Shown here piece after piece: positions 8,712 to 18,211 of a stretch of DNA of 22,725 bases (positions are counted from its first letter, which is position 1; each line of letters begins with the position of its first letter). The notes under the pieces were generated by a model that worked only from the letters and a program-made list of their open reading frames with translations, searched no databases and had not been told where the DNA came from. Origin of the DNA: Ophiothrix spiculata (taxonomy: Eukaryota; Echinodermata; Ophiuroidea; Amphilepidida; Ophiotrichidae); NCBI GenBank assembly GCA_000969725.1, contig JXSR01S027458.1. One strand, written 5' to 3'. The position numbers and the translations under genes are program-made.

Positions 8712-9330
8712 GAAGACCAGACATAAGTCCGGTCATAAGAATGCAAATGAGGATAATGAGCTTTATTCCGTTGTTGAGTACCCTGTTATATGTGCGGCAG
8801 AGCATGCCATTGTATTCAATTGGCTCATTTGCATTTTATTTGGAGTAGAAAATGATAGCGCTACCAGTTGTTACCGGTAAATTCAGTCTCGAAGTGTTAC
8901 GTGTAATCCGATTATCACTCTAACAACTAGTTCACGCTTTCTGATTTTGAACCATGATCGAACTGATCACCATATAAAAGTATAGCATACACCGATGTCA
9001 AGGAATGTGCGTAAACCAGTTACTGGGGAAGTTACATAACCACTACGATACTGAATAAAACAGCATTTCGTAAAACATGTCACTTACGTCCTTTAGTCGT
9101 GCTAGGGCAGTATTACCGACACAAGTTATGACCGGTCATAAGCAACTTAAGTCCGACCGTCTGAACGCTGCTTTAATGTATCCGGAGAAAAAGTACGGAA
9201 GGATTGTGATGACTCGATTGAATGCTCACACTTACGTTAATGTCAGTGTAAAATTTCAATAGCAATCCGGGGGATGATATTTTGTATTGTTAGACTTTGC
9301 GTCTAGTTAAACAATTCGATAATGCATTTA

Positions 9331-9395
9331 AACAGCGTATTCCTAAAACGTCAGTCTAGCTAAACGAATTTTTGGCTTAGACGAAGGTCTAACTA
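9331..9395 (+). repeat. Probable fragment of the 6717-6905 repeat
   Basis: GCGTATTCCTAAAACG and the following GTCTAGCTAAAC and GTCTAACTAAAC boxes resemble the start and interior of the repeat at 6717. It is short and diverged, so confidence is low. Confidence 0.35.
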
Positions 9396-9399
9396 AACA

Positions 9400-9483
9400 T
9401 CTCACATACCATCCACACTGTGACGAAGTGGGGGTAACGACAAGCAACGTAGACCCGCGTATTGCTGTTTTGAATTTTACGTC
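9400..9483 (+). repeat. First copy of an exact 84-bp direct repeat (family T left end)
   Basis: Identical to 9799-9882 (offset 399). It begins TCTCACATACC and carries the family T end ACACTGTGACG followed by GGGGGTAACGACAAGCAACG. After 9483 the family sequence stops, so this copy is truncated. The identity includes bases upstream of the element end, which fits segmental duplication better than two independent insertions. Confidence 0.85.
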
Positions 9484-9798
9484 GCCCTCTGTGATTAGTG
9501 ACAGGTCAATAAATCAGTGTCAATGTTATTCACAATCAAAGATAATTAATTGGATTAGAGTTGGGGTAAGCTGGATTTAACTTGCTGACTATACCTAGCT
9601 ATTGATTACCAGTATATTTCAAATCAATTAATTTATGTATTTTCCATCAAACAAACACAATGGAACGACGGAGGAGGCAAAACAATAAGCAAAAACCTGT
9701 AAAATTGTTGTGCCCCCTGACATTAAAACAACAACATAAAAATACTTTACAAACAAAAACAGAGAAAACAGAAAAATATATTATAAATCACCCGAGGC

Positions 9799-10004
9799 TC
9801 TCACATACCATCCACACTGTGACGAAGTGGGGGTAACGACAAGCAACGTAGACCCGCGTATTGCTGTTTTGAATTTTACGTCCGTCATCGTTAGTTATAG
9901 TTAGTTAGCGCTCACACACGCTGCTAGCCACGCACACTATCGTTACAATCAGTCGCTTTCAGTTACAACTTTTAGTTGCAAATACGTCGTCACAGTGTAA
10001 AGGC
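9799..10004 (+). mobile_element. Full-length family T element
   Basis: A short element with ACACTGTGACG near the left end (9813-9823) and CGTCACAGTGT near the right (9988-9998). Its whole interior matches the reverse complement of 18020-18211: the AACGTAGAC block, TTGCGTATTGC-type block, CGTCATCGTTAGTTA, CACACACGCTGCTAGCCACG and CAGTTACAACTTTTAGTTGC. It is about 195 bp long and non-coding. The TTAA seen outside the copies at 17860-18211 is not preserved here. Confidence 0.75.
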
Positions 10005-10582
10005 ACCATTACCAATATTGCTAATTTTAATTTTCCTTGATGTGTATCTTTTCAACAAATCAGTTTGTTTAGTATGGAAAAGTAATAAAACAACATGAAA
10101 ATGTTGACCGCGTCAGATCCATTTCTTATCAAAAATATCAATGGGGCAGTCCCATAAGCACAACATACTGCAATTCTCAACCACTTCGAACTCAAACTTG
10201 AAATTTACATTTTAAGACTTATCAAAGATCGTAATCTGTAAAGCTTGTCTGCAAATGACCTAATCCCCCTATAATACTTAAGATGCTTTAGCGATGGATC
10301 GCCGAAAGCATCGTCAATGCATAACATTATTCTGACATGTGCAACACTGGAATTAAACATGACATTCCGACAACCCACTCGTGAAAAAGGACAGAAGCCA
10401 TAGGCAAACTTTAACTCAAAACCCGGACTCAAAATGAAGACGGGTATCAATATTCATTACGATTGTATATACATGGATTGTTATTCCTTTGCAATTCCTA
10501 ACAGCAATTGTAATATATGCATAAATTATTCGTTTTAATCATATAGTACAAAGTGTACTAATGAAATGACTGAAACATGCTT
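10005..10582. other. No gene recognised
   Basis: AT-rich, featureless to the eye. The minus-strand frame at 10205-10450 shows no recognisable domain or signal. Confidence 0.5.
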
Positions 10583-10700
10583 TAGGAAATAATCAACAAA
10601 ATTGCGTCCATGTAACGTCCTTCACATGTTCATATACAATTAGGTCTGTAATTAGGTAATACAAACATCTCACACACTAACACCTGATTACAAGCGAAAT
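10583..10700 (+). repeat. Dispersed repeat piece X, copy 1
   Basis: TTAGGAAATAATCAACA, TTGCGTCCATGTAA, AGGTCTGTAATTAGGTAAT and CACTAACACC appear in the same order at about 19612-19720 with substitutions and small gaps. It has no coding potential. Confidence 0.65.
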
Positions 10701-10836
10701 GTCATCTTGCGCGCATACATATTTTATTTAAGATTAGAACACTCAGGTGTCAAAACATCTTTAAAATCCACCTTATTGATTTCGAAGGGAATTCACAACA
10801 TTTTGAGTACATATTGTGGTTTTTTTCAATAGTAAA

Positions 10837-11021
10837 AATCGTGATAATTATATTGTCCGTTGTATTGTTTTGTCTTTACTATACACAAAAATGTAAGGGG
10901 ACAGATTTATACATTTTCTTAATTCCAAAATATGGCAAAATGGACGCCCAAAGTACATTCATATCTATCTTTATTATATAATTACCTTAACAACGAAAGG
11001 CTTAATATAATTATCACGATT
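10837..11021. repeat. Dispersed repeat piece Y, copy 1, bounded by an 18-bp inverted repeat
   Basis: AATCGTGATAATTATATT at 10837-10854 is exactly the reverse complement of 11004-11021. Between them, the TGTATTGTTTTGTC, AAAATGTAAGGG and CATTCATATCTATCTTTAT blocks match the region 18905-19090. Copy 2 lacks the flanking inverted repeat, so the bracket may be specific to this copy. Confidence 0.65.
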
Positions 11022-11315
11022 GTTGAATAAGTTTCGACTGACACTGTTCTTGTTTACAGTCAATCTTCGAAATAAACTCCCCGTTTCGCGGGTTTTTTAC
11101 TCATTATCGCGTGTTGCCAAGTAGTACTCTGCGAAGCACAATTGTTTGAATATTCTGGACGCGATTTTCAGGGAGCTTATTTATAAGATAGACCGTAACG
11201 TCAGATGGACTTTGACTTGTGGAGTTTCATTTTGTTCTCCCGGATACCCTATGAGTATCCCAAGAAGACAATACTAAGGCTTAATTACCATGATTATTGA
11301 ATTTCAAGTTTCGAC
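10998..11315 (+). repeat. Diverged direct repeat of about 40 bp, spacing 278 bp
   Basis: AGGCTTAAT, a central TTATCACGATTGTTGAAT block and AAGTTTCGACT at 10998-11039 recur at 11276-11315 as AGGCTTAAT, TTACCATGATTATTGAAT and AAGTTTCGACT. The stretch between shows nothing recognised apart from a small CCCG-TTTCG-CGGG stem followed by T residues near 11081-11098. Confidence 0.65.
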
Positions 11316-11746
11316 TAAAAAGTGATTCGGGAGAGTGGAAAAAATTAAGCGCATTTATATATCTATAATCCATTATGACCGACGTGTCCATGGCAACCGG
11401 TTATACAGTGACTTGGAATATAGATTAAATAAATTTCTTTTGATCATAGTTACTATATGACCAAATATGAATGTCATAATATTCGTAGTTTCAAAAGTCA
11501 CTCTGGGTCGTAAGCATTCCCTTAATAAATAAATTATCAAAAGTCGTGGACATTTCTCCAAGGAAATGCTTTAAAATGACAATAATGGACACATATCGAG
11601 TTATAAACGTGTACAAAATGCAGTTTTGCCTTTTCACGAGTCACGTAAAGTTTTGCTGTCTTGAGTTCAATATTTGATGAGAGATTTTATAATGGATTCT
11701 GAATGTCATACATATAGGTTTATGTTATGAAATTGATATCATACAT
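11316..11746. other. No gene recognised
   Basis: AT-rich DNA. The minus-strand frame at 11373-11561 has no recognisable domain. Confidence 0.5.
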
Positions 11747-11780
11747 AAAGTCTCCCCTTTCGGTGTGAGCCATCACATAT
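11747..11780 (+). repeat. Left member of a distant 34-bp inverted pair
   Basis: AAAGTCTCCCCTTTCGGTGT and the next 14 bases match the reverse complement of 13927-13960 with about three mismatches. The pair spans 2.2 kb and encloses an IR1 fragment, a MITE-like element and the Penelope-like fragment. Confidence 0.8.
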
Positions 11781-11968
11781 AGAAACCACTTGAAAAAGTC
11801 ACGCTTCTAGATAAACTCACTATGCTGATATTCGTAACATGAGAGAGTTCAAGCCATCATTTCAAATGTTGGAATTCTGGATAATTTCTATCAGTAACAA
11901 CAATGAACAAGTAGTAACAAGTTTACTTTGTTAGTGACGATAACTTGTTGGACTGTTCGGTACACTTC

Positions 11969-12225
11969 AAATTTAAACTTACATTAATTTTGGCTATACA
12001 GATGGTTATACATAGCAACGACTGGTCTAAAGCACTTTAAACATCACTTCATGTAGACACTTTTGCAAAAGGAACATTTTGAGACCATTTTGAAGAAAAT
12101 CTGACAATGTTGAATTGTTTGTCTCCCATAGGACCTGTTGCCTAACCACTGATATGACCTTTCACATAATTGGATATAACTCATTAACCATACTTCGGAG
12201 ATAGGTAAAAGTATACTTTTTCTTT
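11969..12225 (+). mobile_element. Partial IR1 copy (right arm and part of loop)
   Basis: Matches IR1 from its loop (about 3555) through the right arm to about 4010: ACTGGTCTAAAG, CTTCATGTAGACACTTTTGC, GGAACATTTTGAGACCATTT, TCTCCCATAGGACCT and AGTATACTTTTTC. The 208-bp hairpin found in the 3089-4168 copy is absent at 12093/12094, giving an empty site. The matching left arm is not present, so this is a half element or one monomer of the IR1 repeat. Confidence 0.85.
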
Positions 12226-12373
12226 TTCTTCATGGTGAGAGGAATACTATTCGGTCATCGCTGTTCATTTGTTATTTAAAAATTGTCTGTCCCGTGACAC
12301 GATTTCCGGACATTCGCAACGCCGGATTAAAATTTATGCATTGAACCTGACTCTTGATTTTCTAAAAATATAT

Positions 12374-12801
12374 GTGGTGCTCTGGCATAATGAGCGGAAA
12401 GTCGCGATTTTCAAAATTGAGTTTATGTCGTATTTTAATTCTCCATCATCTCAGCTTTCCAATGATATATAATATGTCATACTTTCTTTCTACAATTTTC
12501 ATTTAGAGATAGAAATACAAGACAGCCTACTCAAAATCTGGCAGTAAAAAATTGTCGCAAATCAATTCTAAAGTTACTGATTACTATAGTGTATTATAGC
12601 AAAACGTGATCAATTACCCGTGAATAATTGTACTTCCCGGTATAATTGACCTTCAAAACGCGAAGTATAGATTAACAATTATGTACTAATGCGCTTTATG
12701 TCAAAAAACGAAATTTGATCTTTTCACCATATTTTTACTTTAGCAGCCATTTATTCAAAATCTTCAATCGCGACTTTCCGCTCATTTTGCCAGAGCACCA
12801 C
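12374..12801. mobile_element. MITE-like element with 36-bp inverted ends
   Basis: 12374-12409 and 12766-12801 are reverse complements with one difference, beginning GTGGTGCTCTGGCA and continuing TGAGCGGAAAGTCGCGATT. The flanks read ATAT and ACATAT, so the target duplication is uncertain. The 428 bp between carries no transposase. It sits 47 bp upstream of the Penelope-like fragment. Confidence 0.8.
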
Positions 12802-12848
12802 ACATATGGTCTAAATATCTTTAACGAAATGAACAAACGCATGAATTA

Positions 12849-13356
12849 TTGTATATAGGGTTCAAATTATGTTGTAAAACCTACCACCCGGACCTTCCTC
12901 CTTTATCACAGATTGTGCAAAAACACTTCTCCATTCTACAGAATAATGACGAACTCAAAGAAGTATTCACTGAACCACCACTTATATCATACCGCCGTCC
13001 GAAGAACATTCGTGATCTTGTTGTCAGAGCCATGTACCACCACCAATGTAATCTACCTGATTGAATGTACTTTATGCGGTATGCAATATGTAGGCGAAAC
13101 TAGCAAGAAAGTTCAGGATCGCATGAGAGGACACAGACCAGATATCAAATGCAAAAGAATTGATTCCAATCATCTCTGTTGCCGCTCACTTTAATCAACC
13201 TGGACACACACTTGATCATTTTAAAGTGACTGGTATCGGCATTGCTTAAATAAACCCGACTCACACAGACTTAAAAGAGAAAACTTCTGGCAACACCAAT
13301 TATGTACTTTCACGCCCAAGGGTCTCAACATAAAAAATCAACTTCCCCGTTCATAG
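12849..13356 (+). pseudogene. Penelope-like retroelement, C-terminal GIY-YIG fragment
   Basis: Decayed 3' end of a Penelope-like element, whose product combines reverse transcriptase with a C-terminal GIY-YIG endonuclease. Four frame pieces follow one another. Piece 1 (12849 to about 13044) has YRRPKNIRDLVVRA, the usual segment after the reverse transcriptase. Piece 2 (about 13045-13159) has NVIYLIECTLCG and YVGET, the GIY and YIG strands. Piece 3 (about 13178-13249) has VAAHFNQPGHTLDHF. Piece 4 (13267-13356) has RLKRENFWQHQL and PKGLN, the usual tail. At least three frame breaks separate them. In relatives I know, a Cys-rich linker of several tens of residues stands between the LVRA and VIYLI motifs; here they are nearly adjacent, so it is deleted. 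The catalytic reverse-transcriptase part upstream is missing. Confidence 0.85.
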
Positions 13357-13926
13357 TGTTTCCATTCTTTTTCCACAGTCAAACGCCGCCCCGTAGAAGA
13401 TACAGCGTGTGTCGAAAGCTTGGCTCTGGTTTTTTTTAACTGTTTAAAATATATGTATATCGAATCTCATTTAAAGGAGATTCAACCAGCATGTGGATGT
13501 AACATCACTTATACTGAGAAACTGTTTTTGGACATTTTGTTTAGAATATTGCTTTGTTTCAGAATATGTTTCTTTTTTTAAATTGTACAGGATATGTGAG
13601 CTCTTTTACTAAACCCATTTATTTTCCTAAATTGTAATTAATTTTGTTAAAATATTATTATATCTCAAAAGGATTAAAGCTAACAAATTAAAGACATAAT
13701 TATTTATTATTTTCCAAATCCGAAGACGAAACAATTTTGAAGATGTACGATTCCTCTCTGATTGTCTTTTTTTTTTTCAATAAATAAAAAGGAAAAGGAA
13801 GAACAAACAATTAGATTTCAAAGTTACCAAGTTTCATTTTCCGATATGTTATATTTAAAGTTGACATGGGATTGGAATTTAGATTTTGTTTCGGTTTTGT
13901 TGTTTATTTTTTTCTTGCATTTTATC
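13357..13926. other. No gene recognised
   Basis: AT-rich. It may contain the untranslated end of the Penelope-like element, but no terminal repeat is recognised. An open frame at 13762-13983 begins in a T run, crosses the 34-bp repeat and has no recognisable domain. Confidence 0.5.
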
Positions 13927-13960
13927 ATATGTGATGACTCACACCGAAAAGGGGGACTTT
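13927..13960 (-). repeat. Right member of the 34-bp inverted pair
   Basis: Reverse complement of 11747-11780 with about three mismatches; includes GTGATGACTCACACCG. It may be one end of a larger element or a dispersed repeat in opposite orientation. Confidence 0.8.
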
Positions 13961-14303
13961 GCGACGATCTTGAGAAGTGGTAAAATTTTAGTCTTGGGGT
14001 GAATTTGAGTATTTGTGATATTATGAATCTTCAAAGTTTTAAAACTTTTCCTACCAAGCCGTTTTCTATAAAATTGCGAAAAAAATTGATTTTATGACAA
14101 TTTTCTAACACCGTGTCAATCTCCTTTTTGCAATTTTGTGATCGGAAGAAAAAAACATCCTCAAAAACAGGCCGTTTTCTCAAATTTTCACTTCTCTGAC
14201 CGACTGTCCTAGGTATATAATTAAAGATATGTATCTTGACAATGTCTGTGTCAAATTTGATGATGATTGAGTGCTCCTAAGTACCCGTTGCTAAGGAGAT
14301 TTT
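13961..14303. other. No gene recognised; one 16-bp palindrome
   Basis: AAAGTTTTAAAACTTT at 14033-14048 is a perfect palindrome. Otherwise this is AT-rich unique-looking sequence leading into the tandem repeat. Confidence 0.5.
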
Positions 14304-16343
14304 GAATTTAACAAATTTGAGTTTAAAGTGAGCGTGGAAGCTAAGAAAACATGTTGTAGGACCCATAGGACACCTGGTTATTTAACAATATTATACATAT
14401 TTCAACCTTGTTTTATATCTATAACAGTAACGAAATGAATAAAATATTTATGGCGAATTTGGAAGATAGTAATTGCTTTTTGATCATTCCAGTAGTTAAA
14501 AGAACTAGAACAGAAATGATAGCCTTGTAATTGGGTATTGCAATATTTATGTGTGACTTCACTGTACTTGTAATAACATGTAGCATTAATAACTGATCTT
14601 GTTACAAATGTTAGTTTTTATTCAAAATCTGTAAATTTAACATCCCATTTGTCTCAAGAGAATCGTCGAAGCTATGATGTTGCAAAAACAATAAGTATCA
14701 ATAATTGATTCAGTATATGTCACGTACTGGAAATGTTTATACAGAGAACATAAAGATAACTTCTATATAGTGTAAAGATAGACATTTAAAGGTACCTTTG
14801 ATACGTAATTTGATTTTGATACCGTATTATAAGAACTTGTGATATTATTCCTTTCCCGGTTACTTCTCTTGTGGATTACCCTTTCATACACAAGTTGCAA
14901 AAGCTTTGAGGCATCAGCCGTTCTATTGTTCTTAAAAATTATAACCTTTAATCTAAAGTGCTGAATTTAACGAATTTGAGTTTAAAGTGAGCGTGGAAGC
15001 TAAAAAAAACATGTTGTAGGTGTAGGACCCATATGACCTCCTGGTTATTTAACAATATTATACATATTTCAACCTTGTTTTATATCTACAACAGTAACGA
15101 CATGAATAAAATATTTATGACGAATTTGGAAGATAGTAATAGCTTTTTGATCATTCCAGTAGTTAAAAGAAGTAGAACAGAAATGATAGCCTAGTAATTG
15201 GGTATTGCAACATATATGTGTGACTTCACTGTACTTTAAGTAATAACATGTAGCATTAATAACTGATCTTGTTCAAATCTTAGTTTTTATTTAAAATCTG
15301 TAAAACATTCCACTTGTCTCAAGAGCATCGTCGAAGCTATGATGTTGCAAAAACAATAAGTATCAATAATTGATTCAGTATATGTCACGTACTGGAAATG
15401 TTTATACAGAGAACAGAAAGATAACTTCTATATAGTGTAAAGATAAATATTTAAAGGGACCTTTTAATACGTAATTTGATTTTGATACCGTATTATAAGA
15501 ACTTGTGATATTATTCCTTTCCCGGTTACTTCTCTTGTGGATTACCCTTTCATACACAAGTTGCAAAAGCTTTGAGGCATCAGCCGTTCTTTACCTTGAA
15601 AAATATAACCTGTAATCTAAAGTGCTGAATTTAACGAATTTGAGTTTAAAGTGAGCGTGGAAGTTCAAAAAAACCTGTTGTAGGGCCCATAGGACCCACC
15701 TCCTCCCTGGTTACTAAAAGTGTTAACAATATTATACACATTTCAACCTTGTTTTATATCTATAACAGTAACGAAATGAATAGAATATTTATGACGAAAT
15801 TGGGAGATAGTAATAGCTCCTTGATCATCCAGTAGTTCAGATAATGTTGGCAGAACTAGAACAAAAATGATAGCCTAGTAATTGGGTATTACAATATATA
15901 TGTGTGACTTCATTGTAATTGAAGCACTAATAACTGATCTTGTTACAAATGTTAGTTTTTATTCAAAATCTGTAAATTTAACATCCCATTTGTCTCAAGA
16001 GAATCGTCGAAGCTATGATGTTGCAAAAACAATAAGTACGAATTATTGTTTCAATATCTGACATACTGGAATTGTTTATACATAGAACAAAAAAATAACT
16101 TCTATATAATGTAAAGATAAAAAATCAAAGGTACATTTTTATACGTAATTTGATTTTGATATATAAGTTATGATTATAAGAATATGTTTTATTATTCCGT
16201 TCCCGGTTACTTCTCTTGGGTCTTGCCCCTTCATACACAAGTTGCAAAAGCTTTGAGGCATCAGGCGTTCTTTGTCTTGAAAAATATAACCTTTAATCTA
16301 AAGTTTAAATTTAACGAATTGGACTTAAAGTGAGCGTGGAAGC
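14304..16343 (+). repeat. Tandem repeat, three units of about 660-680 bp plus a partial fourth
   Basis: The landmark GAATTTAAC...GTGAGCGTGGAAG begins at 14304, 14963, 15627 and (diverged) 16307, giving units of 659, 664 and about 680 bp. The array breaks off after GTGAGCGTGGAAG near 16343. Units 1 and 2 are nearly identical; unit 3 is more diverged. Each unit holds the same order of blocks: a CATGTTGTAGG/CCCATA block, GATAGTAAT, CAAGAGAATCGTCGAAGC or close variant, GATGTTGCAAAAACAATAAG, TTTCCCGGTTACTTCTCTTG or close variant, and CAAGTTGCAAAAGCTTTGAG. No open frame is shared, so this is satellite-like rather than a gene family. Confidence 0.92.
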
Positions 16344-17400
16344 GACAGTTATCTTATTTTTATTTGCAATATAGTTGGAATTTATTTAACACTATTTTGA
16401 TATTTACTTCATGTGCAAACAGTCCAATAGATATTTTAAACAAAAACATGGGTTCAATAACATGTAATTTCAAAATGATTACATTTCAGTACTCTCTCTT
16501 CACTTGTTCCAAGTCCTTAAAGCATCTGAGATTTTGTTAGCTCTTGTTATGTGGGTTTATAATGTCAGAGGCATCTTTTATTATTTAATCCTTTTTGCTA
16601 TAGTAATGTTTTCAGTATCAAATATTTTTTTTAAATTGACATATATATATATGAGTTTCCAAAGTATAGCATTTATATGATAATTGTAACTGGTTATTGT
16701 CCTTTGCAGCAAATATATCACATTTTTTACTTTCAATAAAACAATCTAAAAACATCACAGTTTTATATTCAAAGTCCAAATATGAAGACCTGACCATGAA
16801 ACAAGGTCTCTGTCTTATGCTCTGTATAGCTAATAGTATAAAACATCTGGTATGTTAGGGAAATTATTGGTTTATCACATAAACCCTATTTATCAGCACA
16901 AAGTTTAGAAAATTTATAAGCATACTACTATCGTTTAGTTCAATTTTAGTTGTCTCTTGACTAGAGCATGAAACATGATCAAGCAGAATTTTGGACATTC
17001 CGTATATAAAACAAATTTGGTACAGAAACTTGCAGCATTTAAACTATGAAACGTGAGAAGTTTAAATGCATTACCATGTTAGCATTTATGTGATCAATCC
17101 CATTTCATCACCGATGGAAAATTATGACGAGGTCACGAAAAAAGTTATTCCTTTGTTACATTTATTTAGTTCAAATTACTTGCTATGTTTTCTTTTTACT
17201 AGTTGCTTCTAGCAATGACCTGATTCAAGCGCAGTGCTCGAAGGGAAAAAGTCTGGAAATGGTAATTTAACAGTTCTATATTCAACCGATACAATCTATA
17301 AGGTGTATAGAAATTCTTTGGAACCAGATGTACATCGATTTTTTTTTTTCACGATGATGGAAATAAATTTTGAAATTTATATATTTAGATGAAATATTAA
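16344..17400. other. No gene recognised; short (AT)n tract
   Basis: AT-rich sequence with an (AT)6 tract at 16641-16652 and a T run near 17340-17349. No frame of useful length, no repeat partner in the window and no RNA gene motif was recognised. Confidence 0.55.
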
Positions 17401-17760
17401 AATTTGCTGGCGACACTATGACGACACGTAACAAACGGCTGCGGAAAGGAACAGACACTTACTAACAAACTTAGACTTTGGCTTGCCGTTGGGTGACGGC
17501 TTCTCGACGATGTCTAACTGTAAACAACGTGGTTAGACAGTTTGCAACAACAATATCTTACATTAAGGAATGAAGGCTGACTACGGGTCACGTAACCGGC
17601 ATCAAAGCCTCTATTTGTGCGGTAGTAAAGTTGACAATGAACACCAATGGTATTGTGACGACCTCTAAACGACTTCAGACGGCTTCAAACTGCATGGAAA
17701 CATCAGAAACTGAGGGTTGCAGTGGCCGACGAAATCTTAAATTACATCACGACTAGTTTG
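17401..17760. other. Less AT-rich stretch with small inverted repeats
   Basis: Contains GCCGT/ACGGC (17484-17499) and GTCTAAC/GTTAGAC (about 17511-17537) stems. The ACTATGACGAC motif at about 17415 recalls family T ends. It may be an older, heavily decayed member of that family, but I cannot align it with confidence. Confidence 0.35.
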
Positions 17761-17849
17761 TTGTCATCACAACATTTTAAAAACTTGTAACTGAAAGCTA
17801 CTGATATCTGCGGTGGCTAGCGGTATGAGTCCACGTTAATTGACTTTAA
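17761..17849 (-). mobile_element. Family T copy D, first half of a split element
   Basis: CTTGTAACTGAAAG, GCGGTGGCTAGCGG and TTGACTTTAA match the first half of the minus-orientation copy at 18020-18211 with substitutions. Similarity stops exactly at the internal TTAA (17846-17849). The second half resumes at 18212. Confidence 0.6.
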
Positions 17850-17859
17850 GATGCATTAA

Positions 17860-18015
17860 GAGTGTGACGTAGGGTAACGACGGAGGGTAACGTATTTGCA
17901 CACACGCTGCTTGTCATGCACACTATCGTTACTATCAGTCGTTTTCAATTACAACTTTTTAGTTGCAAATACGTTACCCTCCGTCGAAACAAGTCGTCAC
18001 AGTGTAAATGCACCA
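17860..18015 (+). mobile_element. Family T copy A, TTAA on both sides
   Basis: Carries ACACACGCTGCTTG, CACACTATCGTTAC, TCAGTCG and ACAACTTTTTAGTTGC in the same orientation as 9799-10004. TTAA lies at 17856-17859 and 18016-18019. It lacks the left third of the full element. Instead its ends carry their own inverted repeat, GACGGAGGGTAACGTATTTG (from about 17879) against its complement ending about 17986, so it is a rearranged subfamily. Confidence 0.7.
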
Positions 18016-18019
18016 TTAA

Positions 18020-18211
18020 GTTCCGTTTACACTGTGACGTATTTGCAACTAAAAAGTTGTAACTGAAAATGACTGGTAGTAACGATAGTGTGCGTGGCTA
18101 GCAGCGTGTGTGAGCGTTAACTGACTTTAACTAACGATGACGGGTGTAAAATACAAAAATTGCAATACGCAAGTCTACGTTGTTTGCCGTTCGTCATAGT
18201 GTAAACGCACC
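18020..18211 (-). mobile_element. Family T copy B, full length, TTAA on both sides
   Basis: A 192-bp element in the opposite orientation to 9799-10004 and collinear with it throughout. The ends read CCGTTTACACTGTGACG and, inverted, GCGTTTACACTATGACG. TTAA flanks both sides (18016-18019 and 18212-18215), as for piggyBac/Kolobok-type insertion. It lies head-to-head with copy A, so 17888-18115 also forms a large interrupted palindrome. It has an internal TTAACTAACG at 18127-18136. Confidence 0.82.

Larger units (their letters stand above)
8363..9180. mobile_element. DNA element with inverted ends of about 126 bp
   Basis: 8363-8488 is matched in reverse complement by 9055-9180 with scattered differences. 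Shared blocks include CGTTCAGACGGTCGGACTTA, the palindromic ACCGGT within TATGACCGGTCATAA, TGTGTCGGTAATACTGCC and ACGAAATGCTGTTTTAT. The interior has no transposase frame. It holds a second, direct partial copy of the left end (8561-8617) and several smaller hairpins. The outermost bases are TACAT on both sides, so the exact border and target duplication are uncertain. Confidence 0.85.

Noticed and set aside
9400-9882. Short LTR retrotransposon (84-bp direct repeats around 315 bp)
   Set aside because: The repeats do not have TG...CA ends, there is no primer-binding site or polypurine tract visible, and the second copy continues as a complete family T element.
11081-11098. CCCG-TTTCG-CGGG stem followed by Ts, looking like a bacterial terminator
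   Set aside because: All other evidence is eukaryotic and there is no gene upstream for it to terminate.
13762-13983. 73-codon frame with a hydrophobic core
   Set aside because: It starts in a T run and crosses the 34-bp inverted repeat; no supporting homology is visible.
14304-16343. CRISPR-like or gene-family array
   Set aside because: Units are about 660 bp and repeat along their whole length, with no repeat-spacer structure and no shared frame.
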